Assembly (NCBI RefSeq): GCF_003149185.1
Contig: NZ_QGDO01000001.1
Coordinates: 744,001 to 808,000 of the forward strand
Reading direction: 5' to 3'
Source: Sediminitomix flava
GTDB taxonomy: Bacteria; Bacteroidota; Bacteroidia; Cytophagales; Flammeovirgaceae
DNA length: 64,000 nucleotides
Shown here: positions 27,661 through 37,279 of the stretch, one piece after another
Layout: each line of letters opens with the position of its first letter
Numbering within the stretch: position 1 is the stretch's first letter
The notes under the pieces: generated by a model
What the model was told of the DNA's origin: nothing
What the model saw: only the letters and a program-made list of their open reading frames with translations
The model's database searches: none
Position numbers and translations under genes: made by a program

Positions 27661-30288
27661 TTAAAGTTTTGCTAATGCTTCTTCCAAGGCTGCAATTTTA
27701 CTTTCAGCATCGGCTTTCTTTTGCTTTTCTTTATTCAAGACAGCTTCAGGAGCATTGTTCACAAAACGCTCATTAGATAACTTACGATCTACAGAAGACA
27801 AGAAGCCTTTTGCATACTCCAATTCTTTCTGAAGTTTTTGTTTCTCTTGCTCATTATCAATCTTGTCAGCCAAGTCTACGAAGAACTTAGATGCCTTATG
27901 AACAAACTGAGAAGCACCTTCAACTGCTTTGTCGACAAAGTTTACAGATTCAAGGTTTGCCATTTTGTGCAATACATGAGAGAAAGTCTCGAAATGCTCT
28001 TTCGTTTCTGTCATGATTGAAAGCGGCAAGCTCTCTTTTGGAGAAATTTGCTTCGAGTTACGGATGTTACGGATGTTTGAGATAATCTCAAATACACCTT
28101 CAGCTCTAGCCAATAGATCTTGGTCTATAGCTCCTACTTTAGGATATTCCGCAACGATGATACAATCATTTTCTTCACGCTCACCAATGTTCGCCCAAAT
28201 TTCTTCAGTCAAGAATGGCATGAATGGGTGAAGAACCTTCATCAATCTCTCGAAGAAGTTGATTGTTGCCTCATAAGTAGGACGGTCAATCTTGTCTCCG
28301 AAGTTTGGTTTCACCATCTCTAGGTACCAAGAACAGAAATCATCCCAGATCAAACGATAGATAGCCATCAAAGCATCCGACAATTTATATTGCTCGAAGT
28401 ATCCTTCAATTTCTTCTAAAGTTTGGTTGAATTTAGACTCAAACCATTCTACAGATTTTTCATTGATCAATCCTTGGCTAGAATCATCAACTTCCCATCC
28501 TTTTACCAAACGGAATGCATTCCAAACCTTGTTGGCAAAGTTACGTCCTTGCTCACACAATTTCTCATCGAACGGAAGGTCATTACCCGCAGGAGATGAC
28601 AACAACATACCTACACGTACACCGTCAGCACCGTACTGTTCCATCAATTTGATTGGATCAGGTGAGTTACCTAAAGACTTAGACATTTTACGTCCAAGTT
28701 TGTCTCTTACGATACCTGTCAAGTATACATTCTTGAATGGCAAGTCGCCTTTCCACTCGTAACCCGCAATAATCATACGTGCAACCCAGAAGAAAAGAAT
28801 CTCAGGAGCTGTTACTAGATCATTTGTTGGGTAATAGTAGTTGATTTCCTCGTTTTCTGGCTCATTGATACCATTGAAAACAGAAATTGGCCACAACCAA
28901 GAAGAGAACCAAGTATCCAAAACGTCATCGTCTTGGGTCAATTGCTCTGCAGTGATGCTTGCATCTTTTGCTTGAGCAAGTTTCAAAGCTTCTTCTTTTG
29001 TCTCAGCAACTACAAATTCACCATTTGGAAGGTAGTATGCAGGAATTTGGTGTCCCCACCACAACTGACGAGAAATACACCAGTCTCTTACATTCTCCAT
29101 CCAGTGACGGTACATATTCTTAAACTTTGGAGGATGGAATTGAATGTTGTCATTCATCACATTGTCCAAAGCTGGTTTTGCCAACTCTTCCATTTGCAAG
29201 AACCATTGCATCGAAAGACGAGGCTCGATTACCGCACCTGTACGCTCAGAAGTACCTACAGAGTTTTGGATTTCCTCAACTTTAACAAGCAAGCCTGCTT
29301 CTTCCATATCTTTTACGAATTCTTTACGAACCGCAAAACGATCTTTTCCAGCATATTTCTCACCTGCTTTCGCATTGATTTTACCATCAGCATCAATGAT
29401 GTCGATTACTTCCAAATTGTGTTTGATACCCAATTCGTAGTCATTCAAGTCGTGTGCAGGTGTTACTTTCAAACAACCTGTACCAAACTCGATATCAACA
29501 TAGTCATCACCAATGATAGTGATCTCACGATCTGTAGTTGGTACGAGTACTTTCTTACCGATCAAATCTTTGAAACGCTCATCATTAGGGTTTACACAGA
29601 TAGCTGAATCGGCAGGAATTGTTTCAGGACGAGTTGTAGCAATCGTTACAAATGTTCCTTCTTCTCCTACAACAGGATATTTGATGTAGAATAATTTACC
29701 TGTACCTTCTTTGTGGATTACTTCCTCGTCTGATAAAGCTGTTTGTCCTTCTGGATCCCAGTTTACCATACGAACACCACGGTAGATTTTTCCTTTGTTG
29801 TAAAGATCAACGAATACTTTAATCACTGATTCAGACAACTCTGGATCCATTGTAAAGCTCGTACGATCCCAATCGCATGATGCACCCAATTTCTTCAATT
29901 GGTCAAGGATAATTCCACCATATTTTTCTTTCCACTCCCAAGCATGCTCTAAGAACTGCTCACGAGATAGATCTGCTTTTTCAATGCCTTGTTCGTCTTT
30001 GAGCATTTTGACGACTTTCGCCTCCGTAGCAATAGATGCGTGGTCTGTACCAGGCACCCAACAAGCATTCTTGCCTTGCATACGTGCTCTTCTGACCAAT
30101 ACATCTTGAATTGTGTTGTTGAGCATGTGCCCCATATGCAACACCCCCGTTACGTTTGGCGGTGGAATTACGACAGTAAATGGCTCTTTTTCAGGATCTG
30201 GGACAGAACGGAAAAACTTATTATCCATCCAATGCTGATACCACTTGTCTTCGATGTCCTTCGGACTGTACGTTTTTGCTAATTCCAT
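27661..30288 (-). CDS. valS: Valine--tRNA ligase
   Basis: This 875-residue cytoplasmic class I enzyme attaches valine to tRNA-Val. It has the HIGH motif as HMGH (51-54) after PPPNVTGVL, the CP1 editing domain ([17 protein letters not shown]), the KMSKS motif near 532-536 ([14 protein letters not shown]), the anticodon-binding domain, and a C-terminal coiled-coil arm ([20 protein letters not shown] and [20 protein letters not shown]) that is diagnostic for ValRS against IleRS and LeuRS. Length is typical. It is a single gene with its own terminator. Confidence 0.98.
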   Translation of the reverse strand: MELAKTYSPKDIEDKWYQHWMDNKFFRSVPDPEKEPFTVVIPPPNVTGVLHMGHMLNNTIQDVLVRRARMQGKNACWVPGTDHASIATEAKVVKMLKDEQGIEKADLSREQFLEHAWEWKEKYGGIILDQLKKLGASCDWDRTSFTMDPELSESVIKVFVDLYNKGKIYRGVRMVNWDPEGQTALSDEEVIHKEGTGKLFYIKYPVVGEEGTFVTIATTRPETIPADSAICVNPNDERFKDLIGKKVLVPTTDREITIIGDDYVDIEFGTGCLKVTPAHDLNDYELGIKHNLEVIDIIDADGKINAKAGEKYAGKDRFAVRKEFVKDMEEAGLLVKVEEIQNSVGTSERTGAVIEPRLSMQWFLQMEELAKPALDNVMNDNIQFHPPKFKNMYRHWMENVRDWCISRQLWWGHQIPAYYLPNGEFVVAETKEEALKLAQAKDASITAEQLTQDDDVLDTWFSSWLWPISVFNGINEPENEEINYYYPTNDLVTAPEILFFWVARMIIAGYEWKGDLPFKNVYLTGIVRDKLGRKMSKSLGNSPDPIKLMEQYGADGVRVGMLLSSPAGNDLPFDEKLCEQGRNFANKVWNAFRLVKGWEVDDSSQGLINEKSVEWFESKFNQTLEEIEGYFEQYKLSDALMAIYRLIWDDFCSWYLEMVKPNFGDKIDRPTYEATINFFERLMKVLHPFMPFLTEEIWANIGEREENDCIIVAEYPKVGAIDQDLLARAEGVFEIISNIRNIRNSKQISPKESLPLSIMTETKEHFETFSHVLHKMANLESVNFVDKAVEGASQFVHKASKFFVDLADKIDNEQEKQKLQKELEYAKGFLSSVDRKLSNERFVNNAPEAVLNKEKQKKADAESKIAALEEALAKL

Positions 30289-30629
30289 TAATTCATCAAT
30301 TGAAGGCTCTTAATTATCTATTTTAAGAACCCAAAGTTCTGACTCAAAATTCTCAATCTGCAAATGTAATAAAAAAGTCTTGACTAGACATGAGATGTTT
30401 CTGAGAATTGTGCTATGTCTCTATGAACTTTTTGTTCATCTTTCAAACCTTCTTACACATGAGCTTTCATCCGAAGTCTTCTTATTGACTGAGCACAAAC
30501 ACTATCAACAAACTTCTATGAGGAAACTATTGTACTCTCCAAAGGATTAATAGCTGGTTCTAATATGATTAGAAATCTAATGTGTTCTGTACTTAGCGAT
30601 AAATCTCTAGACCTAACTCCATATGAGCT
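30289..30629. other. Divergent promoter region without genes
   Basis: This separates valS from the lipoprotein array. It contains a -7-like box for valS on the minus strand (30361-30368); I see no other feature. Confidence 0.5.
30361..30368 (-). promoter_or_regulatory. Possible valS -7 promoter box
   Basis: CAAATGTA on the plus strand reads TACATTTG on the minus strand and fits TAnnTTTG, about 70 bp upstream of the valS start. No clear -33 TTG is visible. Confidence 0.35.
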
Positions 30630-31193
30630 ATGCAACAATTTGTAATCCCAATTCTACTGCTATTATTCATTACATATTTCTCAGCTTGTGAAACAGTTCC
30701 ATACTCTGAAGATAACTTTGTAAGATATACTGCTGTACGATATTTGGATGGTGACACCATTTTTTGCAGGCTCCAAAAGTCTCAGGATGGAGCAACGACG
30801 ATTGGGTATTTGGTAAATGGAGATTTTGACTCAGAAGTTACCATAAAGCATGACACATTCCCTTCCTTTGATGACCAAGGCTTTTATTTCTTCAAAGCCT
30901 TGATGAAAAAATTAGACCAACCGAAGGAGTCTTACAAGACTGCAAGCATTTTCAATTTAGATACCATTGAGGTGATTTATGATTCGCTTGTTCTAGACTA
31001 TAAAACAGGAAACTTCAAGACAGATTCTTGTTACATCTATCGAATCATACCTCCCAAGAAAAATTTTATGGGTTTCACGCTCCTCAAATTCTATATCGAT
31101 TTTGACAGGGGAATTGTATTAAAAGGCTTAGATGAAAAAACAAAAACAGACGCTAATATCATTTTTGAAATCCTTGGTAAAGACAATAATTAA
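30630..31193 (+). CDS. Tandem-array lipoprotein 1 of 4
   Basis: This 187-residue protein has a lipoprotein signal (lipobox FSAC, Cys20). The mature part shares a pattern with the three genes that follow: an early W/R-Y-x-x-GDT segment (RYLDGDTIF), YDSLVLDYKTGNFKTDSCYI in the second half, and FYIDFDRGIVLKG near the C-terminus. It is the most divergent member. I do not recognise the family. The protein should be a lipid-anchored envelope protein. It starts an apparent operon with gaps of 23, 52 and 25 bp. Confidence 0.72.
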   Translation: MQQFVIPILLLLFITYFSACETVPYSEDNFVRYTAVRYLDGDTIFCRLQKSQDGATTIGYLVNGDFDSEVTIKHDTFPSFDDQGFYFFKALMKKLDQPKESYKTASIFNLDTIEVIYDSLVLDYKTGNFKTDSCYIYRIIPPKKNFMGFTLLKFYIDFDRGIVLKGLDEKTKTDANIIFEILGKDNN

Positions 31194-31216
31194 CTACTAC
31201 ATACAAGTTCTACGAC

Positions 31217-31762
31217 GTGATTTACAACTTGAAAAATATAACGTATCATCTCCTAACATTACTAATATGCATTATGGTATATAGTTGTAAGGATAATTCA
31301 AATCCTTACCAACAATATAACTATGAATGGTATTTTGGTGGAGACACCTCAAACTATATGCTCAGGCATTACAAAGACAATACAAGAAAGATATATATCA
31401 ATACAGATGACGATTTTGACAGACAAGTTGAAACCATATCTGATACTTTGCCCCCATCTTCAAGAGTTGGCTTCCATTTCTTGTATGAATATATCGAAAA
31501 GATGGATTCTACAACTAATTTTTATCATATCGACAATCCTCATATTGGTCATAAAAGTGTGATTACTTATGACTCCCTCATCCTAAATTACGAAATCGCA
31601 AATGTTACCATTGACTCCTGCTTTGTGTATTCTGCGAGAAGTGATGGAAATGCTATTTACAGTGATTTGACAATGTATATTGACTTTGATAGGGAAATTA
31701 TAGTGAGAGCTGTTTTTATAAAAAATAACGAGGTTTTGTTTCAGCTCATTGAAGAAGAATAA
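31217..31762 (+). CDS. Tandem-array lipoprotein 2 of 4
   Basis: This 181-residue protein starts with GTG (no ATG is available before the lipobox) and has a lipobox VYSC (Cys24). It shares with its neighbours YNYEWYFGGDTSNYMLRHY, YDSLILNYEIANVTIDSCFV and MYIDFDREIIVRA. The conserved acidic and aromatic residues suggest one common beta-rich fold with the same function or ligand class, diversified by duplication. No known family recognised. It begins 23 bp after copy 1. Confidence 0.7.
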   Translation: MIYNLKNITYHLLTLLICIMVYSCKDNSNPYQQYNYEWYFGGDTSNYMLRHYKDNTRKIYINTDDDFDRQVETISDTLPPSSRVGFHFLYEYIEKMDSTTNFYHIDNPHIGHKSVITYDSLILNYEIANVTIDSCFVYSARSDGNAIYSDLTMYIDFDREIIVRAVFIKNNEVLFQLIEEE

Positions 31763-31814
31763 GGTAACCGAATATAATGAGAGTGAAGTTTTTACAATTT
31801 CAAAGAATTAAAAT

Positions 31815-32357
31815 ATGAAAATCCAATATATACTCTTTCTTATACTCTTGACGCTAGCCACTATCTTTGGCTGTCAAGACTCTAAACTAGAAAGGCAGTA
31901 CAACTGTCATTGGTATATAGAAGGGGATACTTTATACTATATTTTCAAGCATTACACGAATGGTAAAAAAGAAATATACTTTGATGTAAATCAAGATTTT
32001 GTCTATGATGAATATTCTCAACTAGATACAATGTTGAATTCAATAGATAATGGGTTTTATTTTCATAGCTGGTTGATCAAAAAAATAGAAAAACCCGAGC
32101 ACTCCTACACAACTTTTATCAGATACCTAGACGATAGCTGTCAAGTAAATTTCGACACTTTAATATTAGATTATAAAGTTGGGGCACTTGATGTCGACTC
32201 TTGCTATGTGTATTCTATCGACGTAAACGATACTATAAATGACTATTTATTCAATAAACTCGTCGTTTACATTGACTTCACCAGAGAGTTGATTGTTAAA
32301 GCTGAACATAAACGAGACCAATCTCTACTTTTTATCGTAAAGGATGAAATCAAGTAA
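31815..32357 (+). CDS. Tandem-array lipoprotein 3 of 4
   Basis: This 180-residue protein has a lipoprotein signal (lipobox IFGC, Cys20). Its conserved segments are YNCHWYIEGDTLYYIFKHY, FDTLILDYKVGALDVDSCYV and VYIDFTRELIVKA. It is closest to copy 2 in the N-terminal part. Function unknown. The next copy follows after 25 bp. Confidence 0.72.
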   Translation: MKIQYILFLILLTLATIFGCQDSKLERQYNCHWYIEGDTLYYIFKHYTNGKKEIYFDVNQDFVYDEYSQLDTMLNSIDNGFYFHSWLIKKIEKPEHSYTTFIRYLDDSCQVNFDTLILDYKVGALDVDSCYVYSIDVNDTINDYLFNKLVVYIDFTRELIVKAEHKRDQSLLFIVKDEIK

Positions 32358-32382
32358 AATAATCAACAAATGAATTTCACTG

Positions 32383-32934
32383 ATGAAAAGAATATCTTTA
32401 ACGCTTATCATTATCACTTTAACCTTATTCTCAATTTTGGGAAATGGCTGTACCCATGAAAAGGTCACAGGAGAATATCTTTATCATTGGTATTCTGGAG
32501 AAGACACCATTTTCTACTTGGTTAAGACTTTAAATAATAACACAAAAGAAATTACACTGGGAGTAGACGAAAATTTTGAGCAAAAGATCAAAACACACAC
32601 AGAACCACATAAAATAATTAATGAGAATGAGTTTTTAGTGAGAGACATTCTTTTCAAAAAACTTAATGCCCCAAATGAATACTATATCACCAATAGCCAT
32701 TATTTAGATGCTGATCTTACTGTAAAATATGATAGCGTAGTCACAAACTACAGCGTAAGAGATAAGACGATAGACTCCTGTTATGTTTATACTTGTACAG
32801 TAGAAGACCCTCAAGCAGAATCTAAACTTAAAGAGTTTTCAATTTATGTTGATTTTGATCGGAAAATCGTCGTAAAAGCCAGAGATAAGAAAAAAGCCAA
32901 AGACATGTATTTACTCATCGAGATAAAAGAGTAA
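32383..32934 (+). CDS. Tandem-array lipoprotein 4 of 4
   Basis: This 183-residue protein has a lipoprotein signal (lipobox GNGC, Cys23). Conserved segments are YLYHWYSGEDTIFYLVKTL, YDSVVTNYSVRDKTIDSCYV and IYVDFDRKIVVKA. It ends the paralogue array; an acidic repeat protein follows about 90 bp later. Function unknown. Confidence 0.72.
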   Translation: MKRISLTLIIITLTLFSILGNGCTHEKVTGEYLYHWYSGEDTIFYLVKTLNNNTKEITLGVDENFEQKIKTHTEPHKIINENEFLVRDILFKKLNAPNEYYITNSHYLDADLTVKYDSVVTNYSVRDKTIDSCYVYTCTVEDPQAESKLKEFSIYVDFDRKIVVKARDKKKAKDMYLLIEIKE

Positions 32935-33024
32935 AAACGAAACGTCTTTAATTAATATTTTGAAATAGAAATTTTCTAAGATCATATCGTGTTTAAGGAA
33001 GTATTAACCAACCATAGTTACGAT

Positions 33025-33579
33025 ATGCTTAGTTCAATGCTTAAGAAGTGTTTGTTCCTTTGTCTTCTGATGTTTGTATACACCATAAACATTCAAGCAC
33101 AAGAAAAGGACAAAAATGAAGACAAAAAACAAACGGAGTACAAGGAAAGAGGAAAAACGCTTGATACTCAATTAGAAACTATCGACGCCGTTGAGAATGA
33201 AATTGAGGATGAAGATTTAGAAGAATCTGAAGTAGAATTGAAAGAAGCACAAGATGCCTTGAAAGAAGATGCTGAAGATTCAAAAATTGACATGGAAGAG
33301 AGTATTGAAGGAGAAACAGAACAACTTCAAGAAAACTTAGACGAAGAAGCACAAGAGCAAATTGAAGAAAGTGTCGAGGATGTAGGAGAACAAATCGAGG
33401 AAAGTTCAGAAGACTTAGGTGATCAGATTGATGAAAGTACAGAGAATGTAAGTGACCAAATCGATGAAACAATTGATGAGGTAGATGATCAAATTGATGA
33501 GAGCATTGAAGACGTACAAGAAAGTCTTGACAATGATAGTGACGAAGACGTAAAAGAGCACAACGATAAAGGCATGTAA
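33025..33579 (+). CDS. Secreted acidic protein with hendecad (11-residue) repeats
   Basis: This protein of about 184 residues has a signal peptide (KKCLFLCLLMFVYTINIQAQ region) and an almost entirely charged, Glu/Asp-rich mature part. Five consecutive 11-residue units lie at 33358-33522 (consensus Q-I-[DE]-E-S-x-E-[DN]-[VL]-x-[DE]; for example QIEESVEDVGE and QIDESTENVSD). Hendecads form right-handed coiled coils or amphipathic helices. ATG 33025 or 33037 are the likely starts; a GTG at 32989 would put 12 residues before the signal peptide. It ends in a strong terminator and may belong to the lipoprotein operon. Function unknown. Confidence 0.7.
   Translation: MLSSMLKKCLFLCLLMFVYTINIQAQEKDKNEDKKQTEYKERGKTLDTQLETIDAVENEIEDEDLEESEVELKEAQDALKEDAEDSKIDMEESIEGETEQLQENLDEEAQEQIEESVEDVGEQIEESSEDLGDQIDESTENVSDQIDETIDEVDDQIDESIEDVQESLDNDSDEDVKEHNDKGM
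33358..33522 (+). repeat. Five tandem 33-bp coding repeats
   Basis: Five in-frame 33-bp units each begin with CAA/CAG ATT/ATC GA and encode the 11-residue hendecad. The units differ at many third positions, so they are not a recent expansion. Confidence 0.8.
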
Positions 33580-33607
33580 TTCAATTGGTATTACATTCAT
33601 TCAGACT

Positions 33608-33658
33608 CACCTTCTGAAAAATGATCTGTTATGATCACTTTTCAGAAGGTGTTTTTTT
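33608..33658. terminator. Long bidirectional terminator
   Basis: CACCTTCTGAAAAATGATC pairs with GATCACTTTTCAGAAGGTG (one mismatch) around a 6-nt loop, followed by a T-run. It lies between convergent genes. Confidence 0.85.
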
Positions 33659-33672
33659 ATATCATTCTCCAA

Positions 33673-33963
33673 TTAATCTTGAAGCACATAAGAAACAGCT
33701 TCTGCTTTTTGGCTAAAAAGAGGCTTTACCCTTTTCCAAGTAGTTATAAACAATTCGGAATTTCTGTAAGCTTCTAAAGCTTCTGCTGATTCCCAAATGC
33801 TAATGGTTGTACAAACATTTGGCACTGCAAGATCAGCGTACAGATTTACATCCAGACAGCCTTCAAATCCCGAAATCTTAGTTTGCTTTTCTTGAAAAAT
33901 GGCTAAAAAATTAGCTCTCTCCTCTTCTTTAAAATACATTCTCACTATTCTCGTGATTTTCAT
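33673..33963 (-). CDS. Antibiotic biosynthesis monooxygenase (ABM) domain protein
   Basis: This 96-residue protein is a single ABM/dimeric alpha-beta-barrel domain. It reads MKITRIVRMYFKEEERANF, then ISGFEGCLDVNLYADL, then TISIWESAEALEAYRNSELF, the classical order of strand, helix, GFxG-C turn, and W-x-s-x-e-a-l-x-x-Y-r helix. Members include quinone monooxygenases, heme-degrading enzymes and many small proteins with unknown substrates. It is cytoplasmic and monocistronic. Confidence 0.85.
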   Translation of the reverse strand: MKITRIVRMYFKEEERANFLAIFQEKQTKISGFEGCLDVNLYADLAVPNVCTTISIWESAEALEAYRNSELFITTWKRVKPLFSQKAEAVSYVLQD

Positions 33964-34010
33964 TGCTGCTTTATCTTAAGATCTTCTGTTATTCGATAAT
34001 CTATTTACAC

Positions 34011-34044
34011 TTGTTTTTTTCTCAAAACAATCTCACTAATTTTG
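34011..34044 (+). promoter_or_regulatory. Possible gldC promoter
   Basis: TTG (34011-34013), a 23-bp spacer and TAATTTTG (34037-34044) fit the Bacteroidota -33/-7 pattern, and predict a leader of about 65 nt for gldC. Confidence 0.5.
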
Positions 34045-34115
34045 TGTTTTGAAAAGGTGCATTATTCAAATGCCACTAAATTCTTGAATTGCGACAATCG
34101 AATCTAAAGATAGAT

Positions 34116-34451
34116 ATGAAAAAATCAGAAATAAAATTCAACGTAGAACTAGACGAACAAAACGTTCCTGAGAAAATCTTTTGGTCAGCTACAGACTCAC
34201 CTTCTGCGGGTATGGAAGAGGCTAGAGCGATCACAATTTCGGTTTGGGATCATCTTCAAAAAAATACTTTGCGTATCGATCTTTGGGGTAAAGAAATGAC
34301 AATGGACGATATGAAGCGTTTCTACATTGATACAGTTGGTGGATTGGCTCAAAGTATGCGTACTGCTACTGGAGATGAGAAACTAGCGAACATGATGGAC
34401 GATCTTTGTAAAGAAATGGTAGAGCACATCAAGAAGAATCCTAACGGATAA
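34116..34451 (+). CDS. gldC: Gliding motility protein GldC
   Basis: This 111-residue cytoplasmic protein matches GldC along its length: KKSEIKFNVELDEQNVPEKI, then FWSATDSP, ARAITISVWDHLQKNTLRID, LWGKEMTMDDMKRFYIDTVG and MMDDLCKEMVEHIKKN. GldC is needed for, or assists, gliding motility and the type IX secretion-linked machinery in Bacteroidota, although its exact task is not known. The ATG at 34116 fits homologues; a TTG at 34089 is also open. A promoter precedes it and a terminator follows. Confidence 0.93.
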   Translation: MKKSEIKFNVELDEQNVPEKIFWSATDSPSAGMEEARAITISVWDHLQKNTLRIDLWGKEMTMDDMKRFYIDTVGGLAQSMRTATGDEKLANMMDDLCKEMVEHIKKNPNG

Positions 34452-34480
34452 TCAATTGCTCTGAATTTTATAAATCATGG

Positions 34481-34514
34481 AAGGTAGCCTTAGAGAAAGG
34501 GCTACCTTTTTTAT
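34481..34514 (+). terminator. Terminator of gldC
   Basis: AAGGTAGCC pairs with GGCTACCTT around a 10-nt loop, then TTTTTTA. Confidence 0.8.
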
Positions 34515-34683
34515 TTGCTCATTTTTTTGATTGATAAAACACTGTGATTCGTAGATGAAAGTCCGTCAGACATTGATTCCCTTTGTGGTACTGATCTATA
34601 TTCTGAAACTTGTGTTTAAACACTAACATATTATTCAGAAAAGTTACTACGACCAAACCTGACTTTTTTATATCCGAAAACGA

Positions 34684-35361
34684 ATGAGTCTTAAAATGAA
34701 GAATTCAACATTAATCCTACTTTTTAGCATACTAACCACAGTGTCTTCTTGTTCACTCAATTCAAGAGGCAAAGGAAATCGTAACAATAGACTACCTTAC
34801 TATAAAGAAGCGAGTTTTACGCCATATTGGCTTTCAAAAGATACAACCGAACTTAAAGATTTTCATACCATTCCTTCTTTCAGTCTAGTTTCTCAAAAAG
34901 GAGATACCATAACAGAAAATAGCTTTGAAGGAAAAATTTATGTGACCGATTTTTTCTTTACTTCATGTCAAGGTATTTGTCCTCAGATGACTTCTAATAT
35001 GAAAATCATACAGGATGAATTTGAGAATGATAATGAAATACTCTTACTATCCCATTCGATCACTCCCAGAAAAGATTCACCACAAATGCTAAAAGCTTAT
35101 GCCCAAAAAAAAGGGATTGATGACGACAAATGGATACTTGCAACAGGCAATCGAATCGACATTTATGAGCTTGGGCGGAAAGGATATTTTATAGAAAAAG
35201 ACTTAGGAATCAACAAAGGGCCAAATGATTTTCTGCACAGCCCAAACTTTGTTTTAGTAGATAAAGAAAAGCATATCAGAGGAATTTATAATGGACTAAA
35301 TTCAAATGCTGTCCAGCAACTGATCACTGATATCAAAACACTCAAAAAAGAATATCTATAA
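34684..35361 (+). CDS. SCO1/SenC-type copper/thioredoxin-fold lipoprotein
   Basis: This 225-residue protein has a lipoprotein signal (lipobox VSSC, Cys23) and a thioredoxin-fold SCO domain from about residue 60. It has the copper-binding motif C95-x3-C99-P in FFTSCQGICP and the downstream His185 in DFLHSPNFVLVDKEKHIRG. SCO proteins deliver copper to the CuA site of cytochrome oxidase or act as thiol reductases in the periplasm. No oxidase genes are in the window. The start could also be the Met at 34696. It ends in a terminator. Confidence 0.92.
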   Translation: MSLKMKNSTLILLFSILTTVSSCSLNSRGKGNRNNRLPYYKEASFTPYWLSKDTTELKDFHTIPSFSLVSQKGDTITENSFEGKIYVTDFFFTSCQGICPQMTSNMKIIQDEFENDNEILLLSHSITPRKDSPQMLKAYAQKKGIDDDKWILATGNRIDIYELGRKGYFIEKDLGINKGPNDFLHSPNFVLVDKEKHIRGIYNGLNSNAVQQLITDIKTLKKEYL

Positions 35362-35449
35362 GTAATAGATTTGGAAAAGATACTGAATTCTAGAATTGAC
35401 TAGCGTAAACTAAGCTGCAATGAGACAATTAAATCTAGATAAAAGAAAA

Positions 35450-35486
35450 AGGACTTGAAGCTTTAAAGCTCAAGTCCTTTTTTTCA
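35450..35486. terminator. Bidirectional terminator
   Basis: AAGGACTTGAAGCTT is paired with AAAGCTCAAGTCCTT (a one-base bulge inside), with A-run and T-run flanks. It lies between the convergent SCO1-like and pyk genes. Confidence 0.85.
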
Positions 35487-35505
35487 TCTATAGAAAAGAG
35501 AAAGA

Positions 35506-36912
35506 TTATTTCTCTAAGTTTTCTACTGTAGTTACTTCAATGAATGAAGCTCCGTGAGCATCACCATAGTTACCACCTACAACAACGATACGATCTTCAG
35601 CAGAGAATCCTTTTTCAGACTTCATTTCTTGAAGAGCCTCTTTGATGTAAGCTTTGCTATCTGCACCTTTCTCAATGTAAGACGCACGAACACCAAATGT
35701 CAATGACAATTCACGTACAACGCGCTCATCGTAACATTTAGCGATAATTGGAGTCTTAGGACGGTATGCAGCAATAGCACGAGCAGTTCTACCGAAAGCA
35801 GTATCAGTAAGGATTGCTCTTGGGTTCAAGTGCTGAGTTGCATAGTAAGCTGATTTTGCCATAAATGCTCCGATATCATCGTTGATGATTACGAACTCAG
35901 TGTCTTTCTTGTAACCTTCGTATTTTTCAGTAGCAGCCGCAATAGAAGCCATTGTTTTAACCGCTTCAACTGGGTATTTACCGTAAGCTGACTCACCTGA
36001 AAGCATGATTGCATCAGAACCATCATAAACAGCATTTGCAACGTCAGAGATCTCCGCACGAGTTGGACGTGGGTTATCGATCATTGTGTGAAGCATTTGA
36101 GTAGCTGTAATTACAGGTCTTCTTCTAGCGATACATTTGTCGATGATCATTTTTTGTACCGTAGGGATGTTCTCTTGAGGAATCTCAACAGCCAAGTCAC
36201 CACGAGCAACCATGATACCGTAAACGTGATCCAAGATTTCGTCGATGTTATCTACACCTTCTTGGTTCTCGATTTTAGCAATGATTTTTGCAGGAGAATT
36301 ACACTCATCCAAGATCTCTTGTACAGCAATTACGTCCGCAGCGTTACGTACGAAAGAGTGTGCAATAAAATCAAGATTATGCTCAGCCGCAAAACGGATA
36401 TAGTTTCTGTCCTTTTCAGTAATTGAAGGAAGTTTTACGTGAACTGAAGGGATGTTTACAGACTTCTTACCGCTGATTGGCCCTGTATTCATAGCCTCAC
36501 ATAGCAATTTTCCGTCTTTTTCTTCTTTCACTTGAAGTTCCAAAGAACCATCGTCAATAAGTACACGGCTTCCTACAGGAACGTCGTTTACAAAGCCTGC
36601 GTAGTTAACAAAGACACACTCTCTAGTAGAAACTGCGTCTGGATCACCTGCCATCCATACTTCGTCACCTGCGTGAACTTCGAATGACTCTTCCATTTTC
36701 GTAGTACGAATCTCTGGTCCTTTTGTATCTACCAAAATACCGATTTGGTTAGAAACTTTACGAACATTTTCTACTACTCTTAATGAATCTTCGTGAGTTT
36801 GGTGCGCGGTGTTGATCCTAACTACGTTCATTCCTGAATTGTAAAGTTCTGTCAAAAACTCAACTCCACAATTTCGGTCAGAAATCGTTGCAACTATTTT
36901 CGTGTTTTTCAT
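35506..36912 (-). CDS. pyk: Pyruvate kinase
   Basis: This 468-residue glycolytic enzyme transfers phosphate from phosphoenolpyruvate to ADP. Visible landmarks are MNVVRINTAHQTHEDS (substrate-binding strand), ILVDTKGPEIRT, AKIENQEGVDNIDEIL with the catalytic Lys region, MVARGDLAVEIP (metal-binding) and ITATQMLHTMIDNPRPTRAE (active-site Thr). It has the normal A/B/C domains and no C-terminal extension. An inverted repeat TTACTGAT/ATCAGTAA at 37063-37102 lies about 150 bp upstream of its start and could be regulatory. Confidence 0.98.
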   Translation of the reverse strand: MKNTKIVATISDRNCGVEFLTELYNSGMNVVRINTAHQTHEDSLRVVENVRKVSNQIGILVDTKGPEIRTTKMEESFEVHAGDEVWMAGDPDAVSTRECVFVNYAGFVNDVPVGSRVLIDDGSLELQVKEEKDGKLLCEAMNTGPISGKKSVNIPSVHVKLPSITEKDRNYIRFAAEHNLDFIAHSFVRNAADVIAVQEILDECNSPAKIIAKIENQEGVDNIDEILDHVYGIMVARGDLAVEIPQENIPTVQKMIIDKCIARRRPVITATQMLHTMIDNPRPTRAEISDVANAVYDGSDAIMLSGESAYGKYPVEAVKTMASIAAATEKYEGYKKDTEFVIINDDIGAFMAKSAYYATQHLNPRAILTDTAFGRTARAIAAYRPKTPIIAKCYDERVVRELSLTFGVRASYIEKGADSKAYIKEALQEMKSEKGFSAEDRIVVVGGNYGDAHGASFIEVTTVENLEK

Positions 36913-37279
36913 TTAATGATAATTTATGGACTTGTTCTAATCCAGTTTTGCAATTGAATTGTAAATTTAAAACAACTATTTAATTTTTTTCTCTCATTCT
37001 CTGACCTACAATCCAATTTTTTCCTAAAATTAATACTAAATTCATTTCGTGAAAATTTCAACTTACTGATAAACAACAATTTGACTAATCAAGTATCAGT
37101 AACGCATGAATTTGATAAAAATCATTTTTTTCGTTAATATTTTTGAATTCTTGATAGGAAATATGCGTTGGATTTATTATGTGTACTTTTTACTTTTAAA
37201 ATTATAGCTAACGTTGCGTATAGCTACTTATTAACAATTTCTAAAAAGTGAATAAAAATTCATTTATTTACAAATGAAC
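36913..37279. other. AT-rich upstream region of pyk
   Basis: No gene. It contains the inverted repeat TTACTGAT (37063-37070) and ATCAGTAA (37095-37102), separated by 24 bp, which may be a regulator site for pyk. Nothing else stands out. Confidence 0.4.

Noticed and set aside
28933-29607. 224-codon open frame on the plus strand inside valS
   Set aside because: It is the complement of conserved valS coding sequence and has no family pattern.
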